Below, piece after piece: positions 17,169-26,221 of a DNA stretch of 64,000 nt (positions are counted from its first letter, which is position 1; each line of letters opens with the position of its first letter). The stretch covers positions 1 to 64,000 of the forward strand of contig JANAVG010000014.1 in assembly GCA_024213275.1 (NCBI GenBank). Direction: 5' to 3'. The DNA is from Rossellomorea sp. BNER (GTDB lineage: Bacteria; Bacillota; Bacilli; Bacillales; Bacillaceae_B). The notes under the pieces are model-generated. The model was given only the letters and a program-made list of their open reading frames with translations. It was not told the DNA's origin and did not search any database. The position numbers were made by a program, and so were the translations under genes.

Positions 17169-17237
17169 TAGAGAACTTTTTATAAAGTCTGCTTTTGCAA
17201 ACTATGCAGCCTTTCGCAAAAATTATATTAAGATACG

Positions 17238-17296
17238 AGGCTCCTTTCTTAATCATTTTTTAGAATCAAAAACAACTAAATTTAAGAAAAGAGCCT
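17238..17296 (+). other. Long inverted repeat upstream of nanK
   Basis: AGGCTCCTTTCTTAA (17238-17252) is complementary to TTAAGAAAAGAGCCT (17282-17296) with one mismatch, around a 29-nt AT-rich loop. It ends 20 bp before the nanK start and overlaps its ribosome site region, so it could affect translation or processing. Confidence 0.5.
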
Positions 17297-17315
17297 TTAT
17301 AAAGGGTTGAGTACA

Positions 17316-18209
17316 ATGAAAAAGGTTATCGGAATCGATATTGGAGGAACGGGGATAAAGGGCGCCGTAATATCTGAGATTGGTGAATTACTTGATTTCC
17401 AAACCGTTTCAACAGATGCTTCCAAAGGTAGGGATCACGTTCTTAAAAATGTTCATCAAATGATTCAACATTTTATTGAAAATCACTCAATTGATGCCAT
17501 TGGGATTGGGAGTGCAGGTAGAATCAATACTCAGGAGGCAACGGTTGTGTATGCAACAGATAATCTGCCTCAATGGATCGGTGTTAATTTTATAGAGGAA
17601 TTTGAAAAAGCATACTCACTTCCGGTTTTCGTCGATAATGATGTCAATGTTGCTGCAATTGGAGAAGCTTGGATGGGAGCGGGTAAGAACATTCAAAATT
17701 TCTTCTTTCTTGCCCTAGGAACGGGAGTTGGTGGTGGAATCGTCATAAATGATGACATCATCCGAGGGACCAATTGGTCTGCAGGAGAAGTGGGACATAT
17801 GATCCTTTATCCAGGAGGGAAAAACTGCAATTGTGGACAAAAAGGTTGTGTAGAGCAATATATCTCAGGTACTGCTTTATTGAATCAAGTTAACGAGACT
17901 AGTCATTCATTTAAGCATGGAAGTCAAATATGGACTGCTTATAATGAAGAAGATCAGCAGATTCAAACTTGTGTGGAGCATTTTATCCATGATCTCAGTA
18001 TTACACTTCATAATATTAAAATCCTGTATGATCCAGAAGTTATTATCATGGGTGGCGGCTTATCAGAATCTCATCATTATTGGGAGGAAGCCTTGTCAAA
18101 ACAACTGCAATCATTTGGACATGATCCAAGCATTGTCAAATGGGCAACGCTAGGCAATAAAGCGGGCCAATATGGAAGTGCGAAACTAGCATTAGATTCA
18201 ATGGAATAA
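17316..18209 (+). CDS. nanK: ROK family N-acetylmannosamine kinase
   Basis: 297 residues from ATG 17316 (TTG 17307 is an in-frame alternative). ROK-family features are ATP-loop DIGGTGIKGAV, catalytic Asp in VDNDVNVAAIGE, GTGVGGGIVIN, and the zinc motif GEVGHMILYPGGKNCNCGQKGC..E with three Cys and His. It phosphorylates ManNAc to ManNAc-6-P between NanA and NanE. The substrate is assigned from context; ROK glucokinases look similar. Confidence 0.88.
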   Translation: MKKVIGIDIGGTGIKGAVISEIGELLDFQTVSTDASKGRDHVLKNVHQMIQHFIENHSIDAIGIGSAGRINTQEATVVYATDNLPQWIGVNFIEEFEKAYSLPVFVDNDVNVAAIGEAWMGAGKNIQNFFFLALGTGVGGGIVINDDIIRGTNWSAGEVGHMILYPGGKNCNCGQKGCVEQYISGTALLNQVNETSHSFKHGSQIWTAYNEEDQQIQTCVEHFIHDLSITLHNIKILYDPEVIIMGGGLSESHHYWEEALSKQLQSFGHDPSIVKWATLGNKAGQYGSAKLALDSME

Positions 18210-18215
18210 GGATAC

Positions 18216-18254
18216 AAAAAGTGTGGTGACCCGAATGGGATCCCACCTTTTTGC
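18216..18254 (+). terminator. Terminator-like hairpin after nanK
   Basis: AAAAAGTGTGG...CCCACCTTTTT stem with a short T run. The inner sequence repeats that of the hairpin at 12055, suggesting a mobile or copied terminator module. Confidence 0.65.
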
Positions 18255-18308
18255 TATTTTAAGAGTTTGTAGTAAGCTCAGATTGATAGAATACGGGAGG
18301 TAAATAAA

Positions 18309-18956
18309 ATGAAAAGAAGGATTGTTTGCTTTGGTGATTCAAATACATGGGGCTATGATGCTAAAACCATGGAAAGATTTCCGGAAGGAGTTAGATGGAC
18401 TAGTCTATTAGCTGAATGGTTAGGTGAGAAGTTTCAAATTGTGGAAGAAGGTCTGCCAGGTAGAACTAGTGTTGTAGAGGACCCGTTACTTGAAGGGGTA
18501 AATGGGTATACCTACATCCATCCTTGTTTAATGAGTCACGCCCCTATAGAGCTTGTCATTATTATGCTAGGTACCAATGATACGAAAGAAAGGTTTAATC
18601 TAACGGCTTTTAATATTGCTCAAGGAATTGCTAGACTTTCATTAAAAGCTAAAAATACTTCAGCGGGTATAAAAGGGAAATCTCCAAATGTACTAGTTAT
18701 TGCACCTCCACCTATCGGAAAAGAATATGATGGCATTGTGGGGAAATCGATGGGAAGAGATTGCGATCGTAAATCGGAGGAACTCCCAAAGTATTTAAAG
18801 GAGCTTATAGGGATTCAAGGTACTGAATTTCTAAATACAAATGGATTGGTATCCATGAACACGATTGATTATATGCATCTTGATGGGAAAGGGCACAATC
18901 TGTTAGCAACTCTTGTCTATGAAAAAATAAAAAGCATTCTGTCAGGCAATAAGTGA
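18309..18956 (+). CDS. SGNH/GDSL hydrolase (esterase)
   Basis: 215 residues with all four SGNH blocks: Ser in CFGDSNTWGYD, Gly in GLPGRTSV, Asn in MLGTNDTKERF and the Asp-His pair in DYMHLDGKGH. The GDSNTWG form is that of arylesterase/acyltransferase-like members. No signal peptide, so cytosolic. Lying 99 bp after nanK and ending at a terminator, it may remove O-acetyl groups from imported sialic acid, but that is inference from position; the hairpin before it could give it separate expression. Confidence 0.82.
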   Translation: MKRRIVCFGDSNTWGYDAKTMERFPEGVRWTSLLAEWLGEKFQIVEEGLPGRTSVVEDPLLEGVNGYTYIHPCLMSHAPIELVIIMLGTNDTKERFNLTAFNIAQGIARLSLKAKNTSAGIKGKSPNVLVIAPPPIGKEYDGIVGKSMGRDCDRKSEELPKYLKELIGIQGTEFLNTNGLVSMNTIDYMHLDGKGHNLLATLVYEKIKSILSGNK

Positions 18957-18965
18957 AAGAATTTT

Positions 18966-18994
18966 GAAAAAGCTGTTTTCATAACAGTTTTTTT
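18966..18994 (+). terminator. Rho-independent terminator of the nan region
   Basis: AAAAAGCTGTT and AACAGTTTTTT pair around TTCAT and run into seven T. The next 330 bp, up to the SleB-like gene, hold no supported gene; a 60-codon open frame there has no ribosome site and low-quality content. Confidence 0.8.
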
Positions 18995-19330
18995 ACATTT
19001 AAACCTTTTTCAATCACCTCATCTCAACTATCCTATGATTCGACACCAATTTCTCCATTACGGACATAATCTCTATTTATATTAACGAAGGATATTACAA
19101 AAATCTGTATAGGTTAACGCAATGATTTTATGCTCATAAGAATAGTTTAATTTGTTAAAACGAGGGAAAGTAGTGAATATGTTCCTTCTTGCTTGGAATA
19201 ACAGTTTTGTTTATGGAGGTGATCACCATTTACATATTCGCCAACTGTCTGTAGTAATATCTTTTGTTAGCAATTATATTATTCGTTCTTCTGTTTGGTA
19301 CATAATGTTTAAAAGGAGTGGTTTATATTT

Positions 19331-19948
19331 ATGAAGTTAGTAAAAAGAGTAATGGCAGCTGTAGCCTTTATTTTATGTTTGGGGATCGTCGAGTCTGAAG
19401 TGAAAGCATCCCAACTATCGAAAGGTTCTGTTGGTCAAGAGGTTGTTTATGTTCAATCCGTTTTGAAGAAATTAGGTTACTTTCATCTTGAGCCGACTGG
19501 ATATTACGGTCCGATCACAACTGAAGCGGTAAAACAATTTCAAAAAGATTTTAATATAGATATGGTTGGAGTGGTTGGTCCCGAAACGACCAACATGCTT
19601 TATCATGTAACCCTGATGGCCCAAATCGTACATGGAGAGGCACGCGGGGAAAGTTATGAGGGGCAGGTCGCAGTCGCCGCCGTTATTTTAAATCGTGTCG
19701 AATCAAGCGAATTTCCAAATACGATTTCTAATGTCATCTTTCAAAAAAATGCTTTTACAGCGGTGAATGATGGGCAATATATGCTTGAGCCCGATACTAG
19801 TGCTTATCGAGCAGTAAAGGATGCTTTTCTTGGATGGGACCCTACCTACGGCTCTTTGTACTATTATAACCCTACCCTCGTTACGGATCATTGGATTTTC
19901 ACACGCCAAGTAACAAATCAAATCGGAAAGCATCATTTTGCTTATTGA
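19331..19948 (+). CDS. SleB-like spore cortex/cell wall hydrolase
   Basis: 205 residues: signal peptide (LVKRVMAAVAFILCLGIVESEVKA), a peptidoglycan-binding_1 domain (about 30-90, GSVGQEVVYVQSVLKKLGYF...GPITTEAVKQFQKDF) and a Hydrolase_2 (SleB/CwlJ) catalytic domain (about 95-205) with the catalytic Glu in MAQIVHGEARGE. Such enzymes are lytic transglycosylases that break muramic-lactam-containing cortex during germination; shorter paralogues such as YkvT occur as well, and the length fits YkvT about as well as SleB. The start is ATG 19331 after AAAGGAGTGG. Monocistronic with its own terminator. Confidence 0.87.
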   Translation: MKLVKRVMAAVAFILCLGIVESEVKASQLSKGSVGQEVVYVQSVLKKLGYFHLEPTGYYGPITTEAVKQFQKDFNIDMVGVVGPETTNMLYHVTLMAQIVHGEARGESYEGQVAVAAVILNRVESSEFPNTISNVIFQKNAFTAVNDGQYMLEPDTSAYRAVKDAFLGWDPTYGSLYYYNPTLVTDHWIFTRQVTNQIGKHHFAY

Positions 19949-20000
19949 AGTCGATTCTGAAAAGTTAATTTGTACAAGCCCTAAGTAATAGGCTGCCAGG

Positions 20001-20044
20001 AACCACAATTTCAGTAAAATGGAATTGTGGTTTATTTTTTTTCT
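20001..20044 (+). terminator. Rho-independent terminator after SleB-like gene
   Basis: AACCACAATTTC pairs with GGAATTGTGGTT, followed by TTATTTTTTTTC. Confidence 0.88.
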
Positions 20045-20097
20045 AGCACCTTGAACACTTCTCTGAAAACGTTTTTAATCTAATGGGGAGAAAAAGG

Positions 20098-20147
20098 TGG
20101 ACAATAGAGGAAGAGTTATACTATGATTTAAATGAAAATCATTATCA
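20098..20147 (+). promoter_or_regulatory. Promoter with overlapping Fur box for the nitroreductase
   Basis: -35 TGGACA (20098-20103), 18-bp spacer, -10 TATGAT (20122-20127). TGAAAATCATTATCA at 20133-20147 matches the Bacillus 7-1-7 Fur consensus TGATAATNATTATCA at 13 of the 14 defined positions and covers the start of transcription. Iron-repressed expression is predicted. Confidence 0.7.
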
Positions 20148-20201
20148 ATTAAAACGGTTTAAAGTTTATTTACATATATAAATAGATGGAGGGGATTTTG
20201 A

Positions 20202-20789
20202 ATGGATGTTTTTGAAGCAATTAAAAATAGAAGAAGTATAGGAAGAGTGAAACCTGATCCAATTGATAAGGAAACGATTACTAAACTATTAGAAGCTGCA
20301 ACATGGGCTCCGAACCATTACAATACGGAGCCATGGAAGTTTTTTGTGTTAACAGAAGATGGAAGAAGACCTCTAGGGAGAACGCTTGCTGAAATTACCA
20401 AAGAAGCTATGGAGGATCCTAGTAGTGAAGAAAACGAGAAAAAACTTAAGAAGTTAGAGGATAAGGCTTTTCGTGCACCTGTTATTATCACAGTGGCAGT
20501 AACCCCTTCGGATAATCCTAAAGCCGAGCATATTGAAGAGGTCGGAGCGGTCAACGCTGCCATTCAAAACATGTTACTCGCCGCGCACGCCCTTGGGCTA
20601 GGTTCCATTTGGCGAACAGGAAAGGCATGCTATCATCCAAAGATGAAAGAGCTATTCGGCTTGGCAGATAAGGAAGAAGTTCTAGGGTTTATTTACTTAG
20701 GGTATCCTGATATCCCTCAAAGACAAAGTAAACGAACTCCTTTTGGAGAAAAGACAGTATGGGTGCATTCAGATCGTAGTTATTGTTGA
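20202..20789 (+). CDS. Nitroreductase family flavoprotein (YfhC-like)
   Basis: 195 residues, single nitroreductase domain with FMN-site motifs KNRRSIGRVKPDP, AATWAPNHYNTEPWKFFV, NAAIQNMLLAAHALGLGSIWRTG and LGFIYLGYPD. It is an FMN-dependent NAD(P)H oxidoreductase of unknown natural substrate. The Fur box in its promoter suggests a role in iron limitation, for example reductive release of iron from a siderophore or supply of reduced flavin; B. subtilis yfhC, a similar gene, is to my knowledge in the Fur regulon. ATG 20202 follows TGGAGGGG. Confidence 0.88.
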   Translation: MDVFEAIKNRRSIGRVKPDPIDKETITKLLEAATWAPNHYNTEPWKFFVLTEDGRRPLGRTLAEITKEAMEDPSSEENEKKLKKLEDKAFRAPVIITVAVTPSDNPKAEHIEEVGAVNAAIQNMLLAAHALGLGSIWRTGKACYHPKMKELFGLADKEEVLGFIYLGYPDIPQRQSKRTPFGEKTVWVHSDRSYC

Positions 20790-21045
20790 ATTTGAGCGAT
20801 TCATCTCCTATTCATTGATAGGTTGGGGATGGATGGCTTTTTTTATAAGGCTGTTTTCGCATAGATTGTGCTTTTCGAACAAGATTAGAAACCCGTAAGT
20901 ATTAAGGTTTCGGGGCATCTTTCCGTCAAAGTAATAAATGTTTCACTAATATTGGATATTTAATTGACCAAAAGCAATAAAGTTTACGAAAAAAGCCTTA
21001 TATAATAATGTTGAGATTATTAGGCACAAGCCTTCAACAATCCAA

Positions 21046-21501
21046 TCAAATCAACTCCATTAGTTCTTCTTCAGAAATGACGTTGAACCCTTCTTTCCTC
21101 AGTAAGGCCGTTGTTACCCCATCACCCTGTATTTTCTGGTTAGAAAATTCGCCATTATAAATAGAGGAACTGCCACAAGATGGGCTGTTTTCTTTCAGGA
21201 CAATGGACGTTGCTTGAAGTTGTCGAGCTAGTTCTAGTGTTTTATAGGCACCAGCAATATATAAGTCTGTCACATTGGCACCAGACTTCCCCATCACTTT
21301 TGCTTGACCATTTAATACATCTTCTCCGTTACCACCAACAATTTCTGCAGGTTCACGAGGAGTGGAGAATCCGCCAAGTAATTCTGGACATACCATGATC
21401 GCTCTTTTTTGTTCCACTAGCTTTTGAATTTTATCAACTAAACTATGCGTACCATTATATCGGCATTCTTTTCCGGCTAAACATGAACTAACTAGAATCA
21501 T
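21046..21501 (-). CDS. DUF523 family protein (YbbK/TudS-like)
   Basis: 151 residues. The three cysteines conserved in the family are visible at Cys7 (SSCLAG), Cys38 (VCPELLGG) and Cys109 (NSPSCGS), positioned to hold a [4Fe-4S] cluster. Some DUF523 proteins (TudS) are desulfidases of thiouracil; whether this one is cannot be told from sequence. A strong AAAAGGAGGT site precedes ATG 21501 on the minus strand. It stands alone, divergent from the SEC-C gene across about 300 bp. Confidence 0.88.
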   Translation of the reverse strand: MILVSSCLAGKECRYNGTHSLVDKIQKLVEQKRAIMVCPELLGGFSTPREPAEIVGGNGEDVLNGQAKVMGKSGANVTDLYIAGAYKTLELARQLQATSIVLKENSPSCGSSSIYNGEFSNQKIQGDGVTTALLRKEGFNVISEEELMELI

Positions 21502-21746
21502 TAAGATACTACCTCCTTTTAGGGGCTTGACCTAAGTTGAATTTTGTAACAGATGAGTCTCAATTGAATTCAGATTTTGTAATTAACACTCTTTACATAC
21601 ATCATTATAGATTTCATTTTTATAATAGCCAATACTAGTTTTTTAAAATGAAAGGTTCCCCCATTTATTTTCTGGGGAAATGAGTAAAGCAGGAACTGGT
21701 TCATTTTTCTTGTTCGAAAAGAGTTTAAACAATGGAATCTCTACGT

Positions 21747-21752
21747 TATAAT
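21747..21752 (+). promoter_or_regulatory. candidate -10 element of the SEC-C gene
   Basis: A perfect TATAAT about 50 bp before the start. The -35 region (TTTAAA, 17 bp upstream) is poor, so an activator or another reading of the site is possible. Confidence 0.4.
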
Positions 21753-21802
21753 GTATCTTTGTGTAATCGACACTCTTTTACGAAAAAGAGGAGGAAGACG
21801 AA

Positions 21803-22852
21803 ATGAGTGCTATCGGTAGAAATGAACCATGTCTTTGTGGCAGTGGGAAAAAATATAAAAAATGTTGCGGCAAAGCAGGTGTCGTAGATATTAACCAATT
21901 GATCCATCAAGAGTTGGATGTTCTTCAGGCACAAGCCTATGACTATATAGCTCTACATAACCATCCGAAAATGGAAGAAGCCTATCATCATTATTTAAAT
22001 GATTTAAAAATGTTGAAGAAAGATCAAGAAGTGTATGAAATGGCATTCGTTAGCTGGTATGGTGTAACGCATCCGTTTGAAAGCGGGCAATCATTACTAG
22101 AACAGTTTATTGAAAAGCAGATATCTATGGTTACGAGACCGCAAACGAAAGAAGCATTAGAAAACTGGTCGAAGGTGCGTCTGACGGCGGGGAGAGTGGA
22201 GCAAACAAGCCCGACAGACTTAGTTGTGACTGAGGCGGTTTCAGGGGAAATCATAGAAATCCATGAAGAGTTTTCAGGGTTAGAGGAAAATAGTTTCTTT
22301 GTAGGAATTTTGCTTCCGTATCGTGAAAAATACGTCCCATTTGCTCAATATTTTATTTATCCGCAAATTGAGGCTGTAGTGGGTCAAGTGTTAAGTGAAG
22401 AATTTGAAGACGATAAAGAATCTACTACTCTTCATGATCATCTCATGAAAAATTATCTCTGGTTGGCAGATCTAGGATTCTTCCTTTACGGTGTGGAAAA
22501 AAGCCAAGGTAAGGAAGAGGAAGAAGTGGGAGCTCAACCAGAAGAGGAAGAGTTTACTTGGTCAGACCCTGCTTATCCAGAGGCATTGGAATCTTTGAAG
22601 GGATTTCTCGTAGCGGAAGGAGAAAAGGAGCTATCAGTAGAAAGAGCTTTCCTTTCCTTAGAAAATTATTTCTTGAAAGAAAGACCAAAAATCCGAAACC
22701 CGAAAATCTACTCAGCTGCGGCAATTGAAGCGGTGAAAGGGGATATCCCTTTCAATAAAAACTATTTACAAAAAGACCTTGCCGAGGCATTCGAAGTCTC
22801 AGCAAACAGCATTTCCCGCAGAAGCAAAGAAATGAAAAAAATCTTATACTAA
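21803..22852 (+). CDS. SEC-C motif protein with C-terminal helix-turn-helix-like segment
   Basis: 349 residues. The first 26 residues are a SEC-C zinc motif ([21 protein letters not shown]), nearly the same as the C-terminal tail of SecA encoded 3 kb downstream ([18 protein letters not shown]). The middle is acidic and helical with no domain I recognise. The end (YLQKDLAEAFEVSANSISRRSKEMKK) looks like a DNA-binding helix-turn-helix. In SecA the motif binds zinc, SecB and ribosomes. A role here in translation or secretion is a guess; it may simply be a zinc-binding regulator. Start by AAAGAGGAGG before ATG 21803. Confidence 0.8.
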   Translation: MSAIGRNEPCLCGSGKKYKKCCGKAGVVDINQLIHQELDVLQAQAYDYIALHNHPKMEEAYHHYLNDLKMLKKDQEVYEMAFVSWYGVTHPFESGQSLLEQFIEKQISMVTRPQTKEALENWSKVRLTAGRVEQTSPTDLVVTEAVSGEIIEIHEEFSGLEENSFFVGILLPYREKYVPFAQYFIYPQIEAVVGQVLSEEFEDDKESTTLHDHLMKNYLWLADLGFFLYGVEKSQGKEEEEVGAQPEEEEFTWSDPAYPEALESLKGFLVAEGEKELSVERAFLSLENYFLKERPKIRNPKIYSAAAIEAVKGDIPFNKNYLQKDLAEAFEVSANSISRRSKEMKKILY

Positions 22853-22858
22853 CCATTT

Positions 22859-23310
22859 GGGGACGGTTCTCGATCGCGTTAAAGAATTAACGCATTCGAG
22901 AACCGTCCCTTCACGCATTAACGCTTTACCCCACTCGGGGACGGTTCTCGAATGAGTTAACGCTTTACCCGAATCTAGGACCGTCCCGCACTGAGTTAAC
23001 GCGTTACCCGAATCGAGGACCGTCCCGCACTGAGTTAACGTGTTACCCGAATCGAGGACCGTCCCGCACTAAGTTAACGCGTTACCCGAATCTAGGACCG
23101 TCCCGCACTGAGTTAACGCGTTACCCGAATCGAGAACCGTCCCGCACTGAGTTAACGCGTTACCCGAATCGAGGACCGTCCCGCACTAAGTTAACGCGTT
23201 ACCCGAATCGAGGACCGTCCCGCACTGAGTTAACGCGTTACCCGAATCGAGAACCGTCCCGCACTGAGTTAACGCGTCACCCGAATCGAGAACCGTCCCG
23301 CATTACGTTA
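22859..23310. repeat. Family A palindromes plus 39-bp tandem array (nine arm copies)
   Basis: Two 50-bp inverted-dimer units (22860-22909 and 22938-22987) are followed by direct units of 39 bp. The word CGTCCCGCA or its variant begins at 22982, 23021, 23060, 23099, 23138, 23177, 23216, 23255 and 23294, an exact 39-bp spacing. The inner segment here is GAGTTAACGCGTTACCC, different from the array at 9768, although arm and period are the same. There is no spacer diversity, so it is not CRISPR. Confidence 0.92.
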
Positions 23311-23378
23311 ATGCTTCACCTCATCAACGAATGGTTCCCCGGTTATTTTTCCCGTCGTCCATCCATATTCGCCATAAG

Positions 23379-23407
23379 TTGTCACTGTCTTTTTATAGTG
23401 GTAATAT
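23379..23407 (+). promoter_or_regulatory. candidate secA promoter
   Basis: TTGTCA (23379-23384), 17-bp spacer, TAATAT (23402-23407). It would give a leader of about 210 nt before secA containing a small TCTAG/CTAGA hairpin; I see nothing else in that leader. Confidence 0.5.
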
Positions 23408-23622
23408 TAAAAAGGGAATATTGTGATTTTGTGAGAGGATTCTAGTGATTTTTCTAGAACTTTATTAGGTATTGCAATTGAAGGCAAGAAAATGACGCAG
23501 AAGCTTTTCCGCCTTTAATTTTAATCAGTTGTATCTCATCAGAATTTCATCTTATAAGGATCCCTGATGATCATGCCCTAAACTACTCTCTCACACTTCC
23601 ATATACAAAGGAGCGTTCATAC

Positions 23623-26136
23623 ATGCTTGGAATTTTAAACAAAGTTTTTGATGCAAATAAACGCGAATTAAAGAAGCTAGAAAAATTAGCTGATAAAATA
23701 GACGATCTAGCTCCGGACATGGAGCATCTAACAGACGATCAAATACGTGAAAAAACAGCAGACTTCAAGCAACGTTATCAAAACGGAGAATCTCTAGATG
23801 ATATGATGGTTGAAGCCTTTGCGGTTGTTCGTGAAGCTGCAAGACGTGTTTTGAGCCTTTACCCTTATAGAGTTCAGCTCATGGGTGGTGTTTCCTTGCA
23901 CGAAGGAAATATTTCCGAGATGAAAACCGGTGAAGGTAAAACATTAACTGCCACAATGCCTGTTTACTTAAATGCTATCACTGGAAAAGGTGTTCATGTT
24001 ATCACTGTCAATGAATACTTGGCAAGCCGTGATGCAGAGGAAATGGGAAGACTTTATGAGTTTCTCGGTCTGACGGTTGGACTAAACCTTAACTCCATGT
24101 CAAAAGACGAAAAACGTGAAGCATACGCAGCGGATATTACGTATGGTACGAATAATGAGTTCGGTTTTGACTATCTTCGTGACAACATGGTGTTATATAA
24201 GGAAGAAATGGTTCAACGTCCACTTCACTTTGCCGTCATTGATGAGGTTGACTCGATTCTTATTGATGAGGCACGTACGCCATTAATCATTTCAGGGCAA
24301 GCAAGAAAATCGACACAGCTTTATCTTCAAGCGAACACGGTTGTACGCATGCTAAAAAGAGATGAAGACTACACATATGATGAAAAAACAAAAGGGGTTC
24401 AACTGACGGAAGACGGTATTACAAAGGTCGAAAAAGCTTTTAACATCGATAATCTTTTTGATATTTCTCATGTAGCCTTGAATCACCATATTAATCAGTC
24501 ACTAAAGGCACATGTTAGTATGCACCTAGATGTTGACTATGTGGTACAAGAAGGCGAAATTGTTATTGTCGATTCCTTTACAGGTCGCCTAATGAAAGGA
24601 CGCCGTTATAGTGATGGACTTCACCAGGCGATTGAGGCAAAAGAAGGGCTTGAAATTCAAAACGAAAGTATGACGATGGCAACAATCACGTTCCAGAACT
24701 ACTTCCGTATGTACGAAAAGCTTTCCGGTATGACGGGTACAGCAAAAACAGAAGAAGAGGAATTCCGTAACATTTACAATATGAACGTTGTGGTTATCCC
24801 TACAAACAAGCCTATTGTTCGTGATGACCGCTCGGATCTTATTTATGCATCCATTGAAGGGAAATTCCTTGCTGTTGTCGAGGATATTGCCGAGCGTAAT
24901 CAGAAAGGGCAACCGGTTCTTGTCGGAACAGTAGCGGTAGAAACGTCAGAGCTTATTTCGAAATTTTTAACTAAAAAAGGCGTACGCCATAACGTGTTGA
25001 ATGCGAAAAACCACGGACGTGAAGCGGAGATTATTTTGGAAGCAGGTCAAAAAGGAGCGGTAACAATCGCGACAAATATGGCCGGCCGTGGTACCGATAT
25101 CAAGCTTGGAGAAGGAGTCATTGACATCGGTGGATTAGCGGTAATCGGTACAGAGCGTCACGAATCCCGTCGTATTGATAATCAGCTTCGAGGTCGTTCT
25201 GGTCGTCAAGGGGATCCAGGGGTCACTCAATTCTACCTTTCCATGGAAGATGAATTGATGAGACGTTTCGGATCTGACAATATGAAATCGATGATGCAGC
25301 GACTTGGAATGGATGATTCACAGCCGATCCAAAGTAAAATGGTCAGCCGGGCTGTGGAATCAGCACAAAAACGTGTAGAAGGAAACAACTTTGATGCACG
25401 TAAACAACTCCTATCCTATGATGACGTTCTTCGTCAACAACGTGAAATCATTTACAAGCAACGATTTGAAGTGTTGGATTCCGCTAACCTTCGCGATATC
25501 GTTGAAAGCATGATTAAATCGGTAATTGAACGTTCGATTTCGGGCTATGCACCATTAGCTGAGGATGAAGAAAATTGGAACCTTCAAGGGCTAGTGGACT
25601 TTGTAAATGCAAATCTCCTTCCCGAGGGTGATGTTACGGTCGAACAATTAACCGGAAAAGACCCCGAAGAAATGGTAGACCTTATTTATAATAAAGTTCA
25701 CGAACGCTATGATGAAAAAGAAGAAGATCTTACTTCAGAACAAATGCGTGAATTCGAGAAAGTTATTCTTCTTCGTTCTGTTGACTCCAAATGGATTGAC
25801 CATATTGATGCGATGGAACAATTACGTCAAGGGATCCACCTGCGTGCTTATGGCCAAAATGATCCGTTACGTGAATACCAGCATGAAGGCTTTGCCATGT
25901 TTGAAAATATGATTACAGCTATTGAAGACGATGCCGCGAAATATATTATGAAGGCAGAAATTCGAAATAATTTAGAGCGTCAAGAAGTGGCAAAAGGGCA
26001 AGCAGTAAACCCTAAAGAAGACGGGGAGAAAACGAAGAAAAAGCCTGTCCGCAAGCAAGAAGACATTGGTCGTAATGATGCATGTCCATGTGGAAGCGGG
26101 AAAAAATATAAAAATTGTCATGGTAATTTAGAGTAA
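23623..26136 (+). CDS. secA: Preprotein translocase ATPase SecA
   Basis: 837 residues, full length for Bacillus SecA. Walker A GEGKT at about residue 103, DEAD-type [14 protein letters not shown], preprotein cross-linking domain, second nucleotide domain with GTDIKLG and [13 protein letters not shown], helical scaffold, and a C-terminal SEC-C zinc finger ([14 protein letters not shown]). It drives Sec-dependent export at SecYEG. ATG 23623 follows AAAGGAG. In B. subtilis hpf is the upstream neighbour; here a repeat array and the SEC-C gene take that place. Confidence 0.98.
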   Translation: MLGILNKVFDANKRELKKLEKLADKIDDLAPDMEHLTDDQIREKTADFKQRYQNGESLDDMMVEAFAVVREAARRVLSLYPYRVQLMGGVSLHEGNISEMKTGEGKTLTATMPVYLNAITGKGVHVITVNEYLASRDAEEMGRLYEFLGLTVGLNLNSMSKDEKREAYAADITYGTNNEFGFDYLRDNMVLYKEEMVQRPLHFAVIDEVDSILIDEARTPLIISGQARKSTQLYLQANTVVRMLKRDEDYTYDEKTKGVQLTEDGITKVEKAFNIDNLFDISHVALNHHINQSLKAHVSMHLDVDYVVQEGEIVIVDSFTGRLMKGRRYSDGLHQAIEAKEGLEIQNESMTMATITFQNYFRMYEKLSGMTGTAKTEEEEFRNIYNMNVVVIPTNKPIVRDDRSDLIYASIEGKFLAVVEDIAERNQKGQPVLVGTVAVETSELISKFLTKKGVRHNVLNAKNHGREAEIILEAGQKGAVTIATNMAGRGTDIKLGEGVIDIGGLAVIGTERHESRRIDNQLRGRSGRQGDPGVTQFYLSMEDELMRRFGSDNMKSMMQRLGMDDSQPIQSKMVSRAVESAQKRVEGNNFDARKQLLSYDDVLRQQREIIYKQRFEVLDSANLRDIVESMIKSVIERSISGYAPLAEDEENWNLQGLVDFVNANLLPEGDVTVEQLTGKDPEEMVDLIYNKVHERYDEKEEDLTSEQMREFEKVILLRSVDSKWIDHIDAMEQLRQGIHLRAYGQNDPLREYQHEGFAMFENMITAIEDDAAKYIMKAEIRNNLERQEVAKGQAVNPKEDGEKTKKKPVRKQEDIGRNDACPCGSGKKYKNCHGNLE

Positions 26137-26146
26137 TGTGAATAAT

Positions 26147-26172
26147 ACCTGGTGCCTTTTGAGGTGCCAGGT
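26147..26172 (+). other. Hairpin between secA and prfB (repeat family B-like)
   Basis: ACCTGGTGCC and GGTGCCAGGT form a ten-pair stem with two G-U pairs around TTTTGA, followed by ACTTTT. It may attenuate read-through into prfB. The arm ends in CCAGGTAC like the 25-bp repeats before ctpB. Confidence 0.5.
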
Positions 26173-26221
26173 ACTTTTGAGTACAAAAATCAGTAGGAAA
26201 ATTTTTTTGAGGTGATTGCAG

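Noticed and set aside
19152..19334. 60-codon frame upstream of the SleB-like gene
   Set aside because: No ribosome site, unnatural composition, and it ends inside the start of the real gene.
22938..23310. Regular array with 39-bp period that could be taken for CRISPR
   Set aside because: The whole 39-bp unit is repeated with only point variants, there are no unique spacers, and no cas genes are near. The arms recur singly elsewhere as palindromes.
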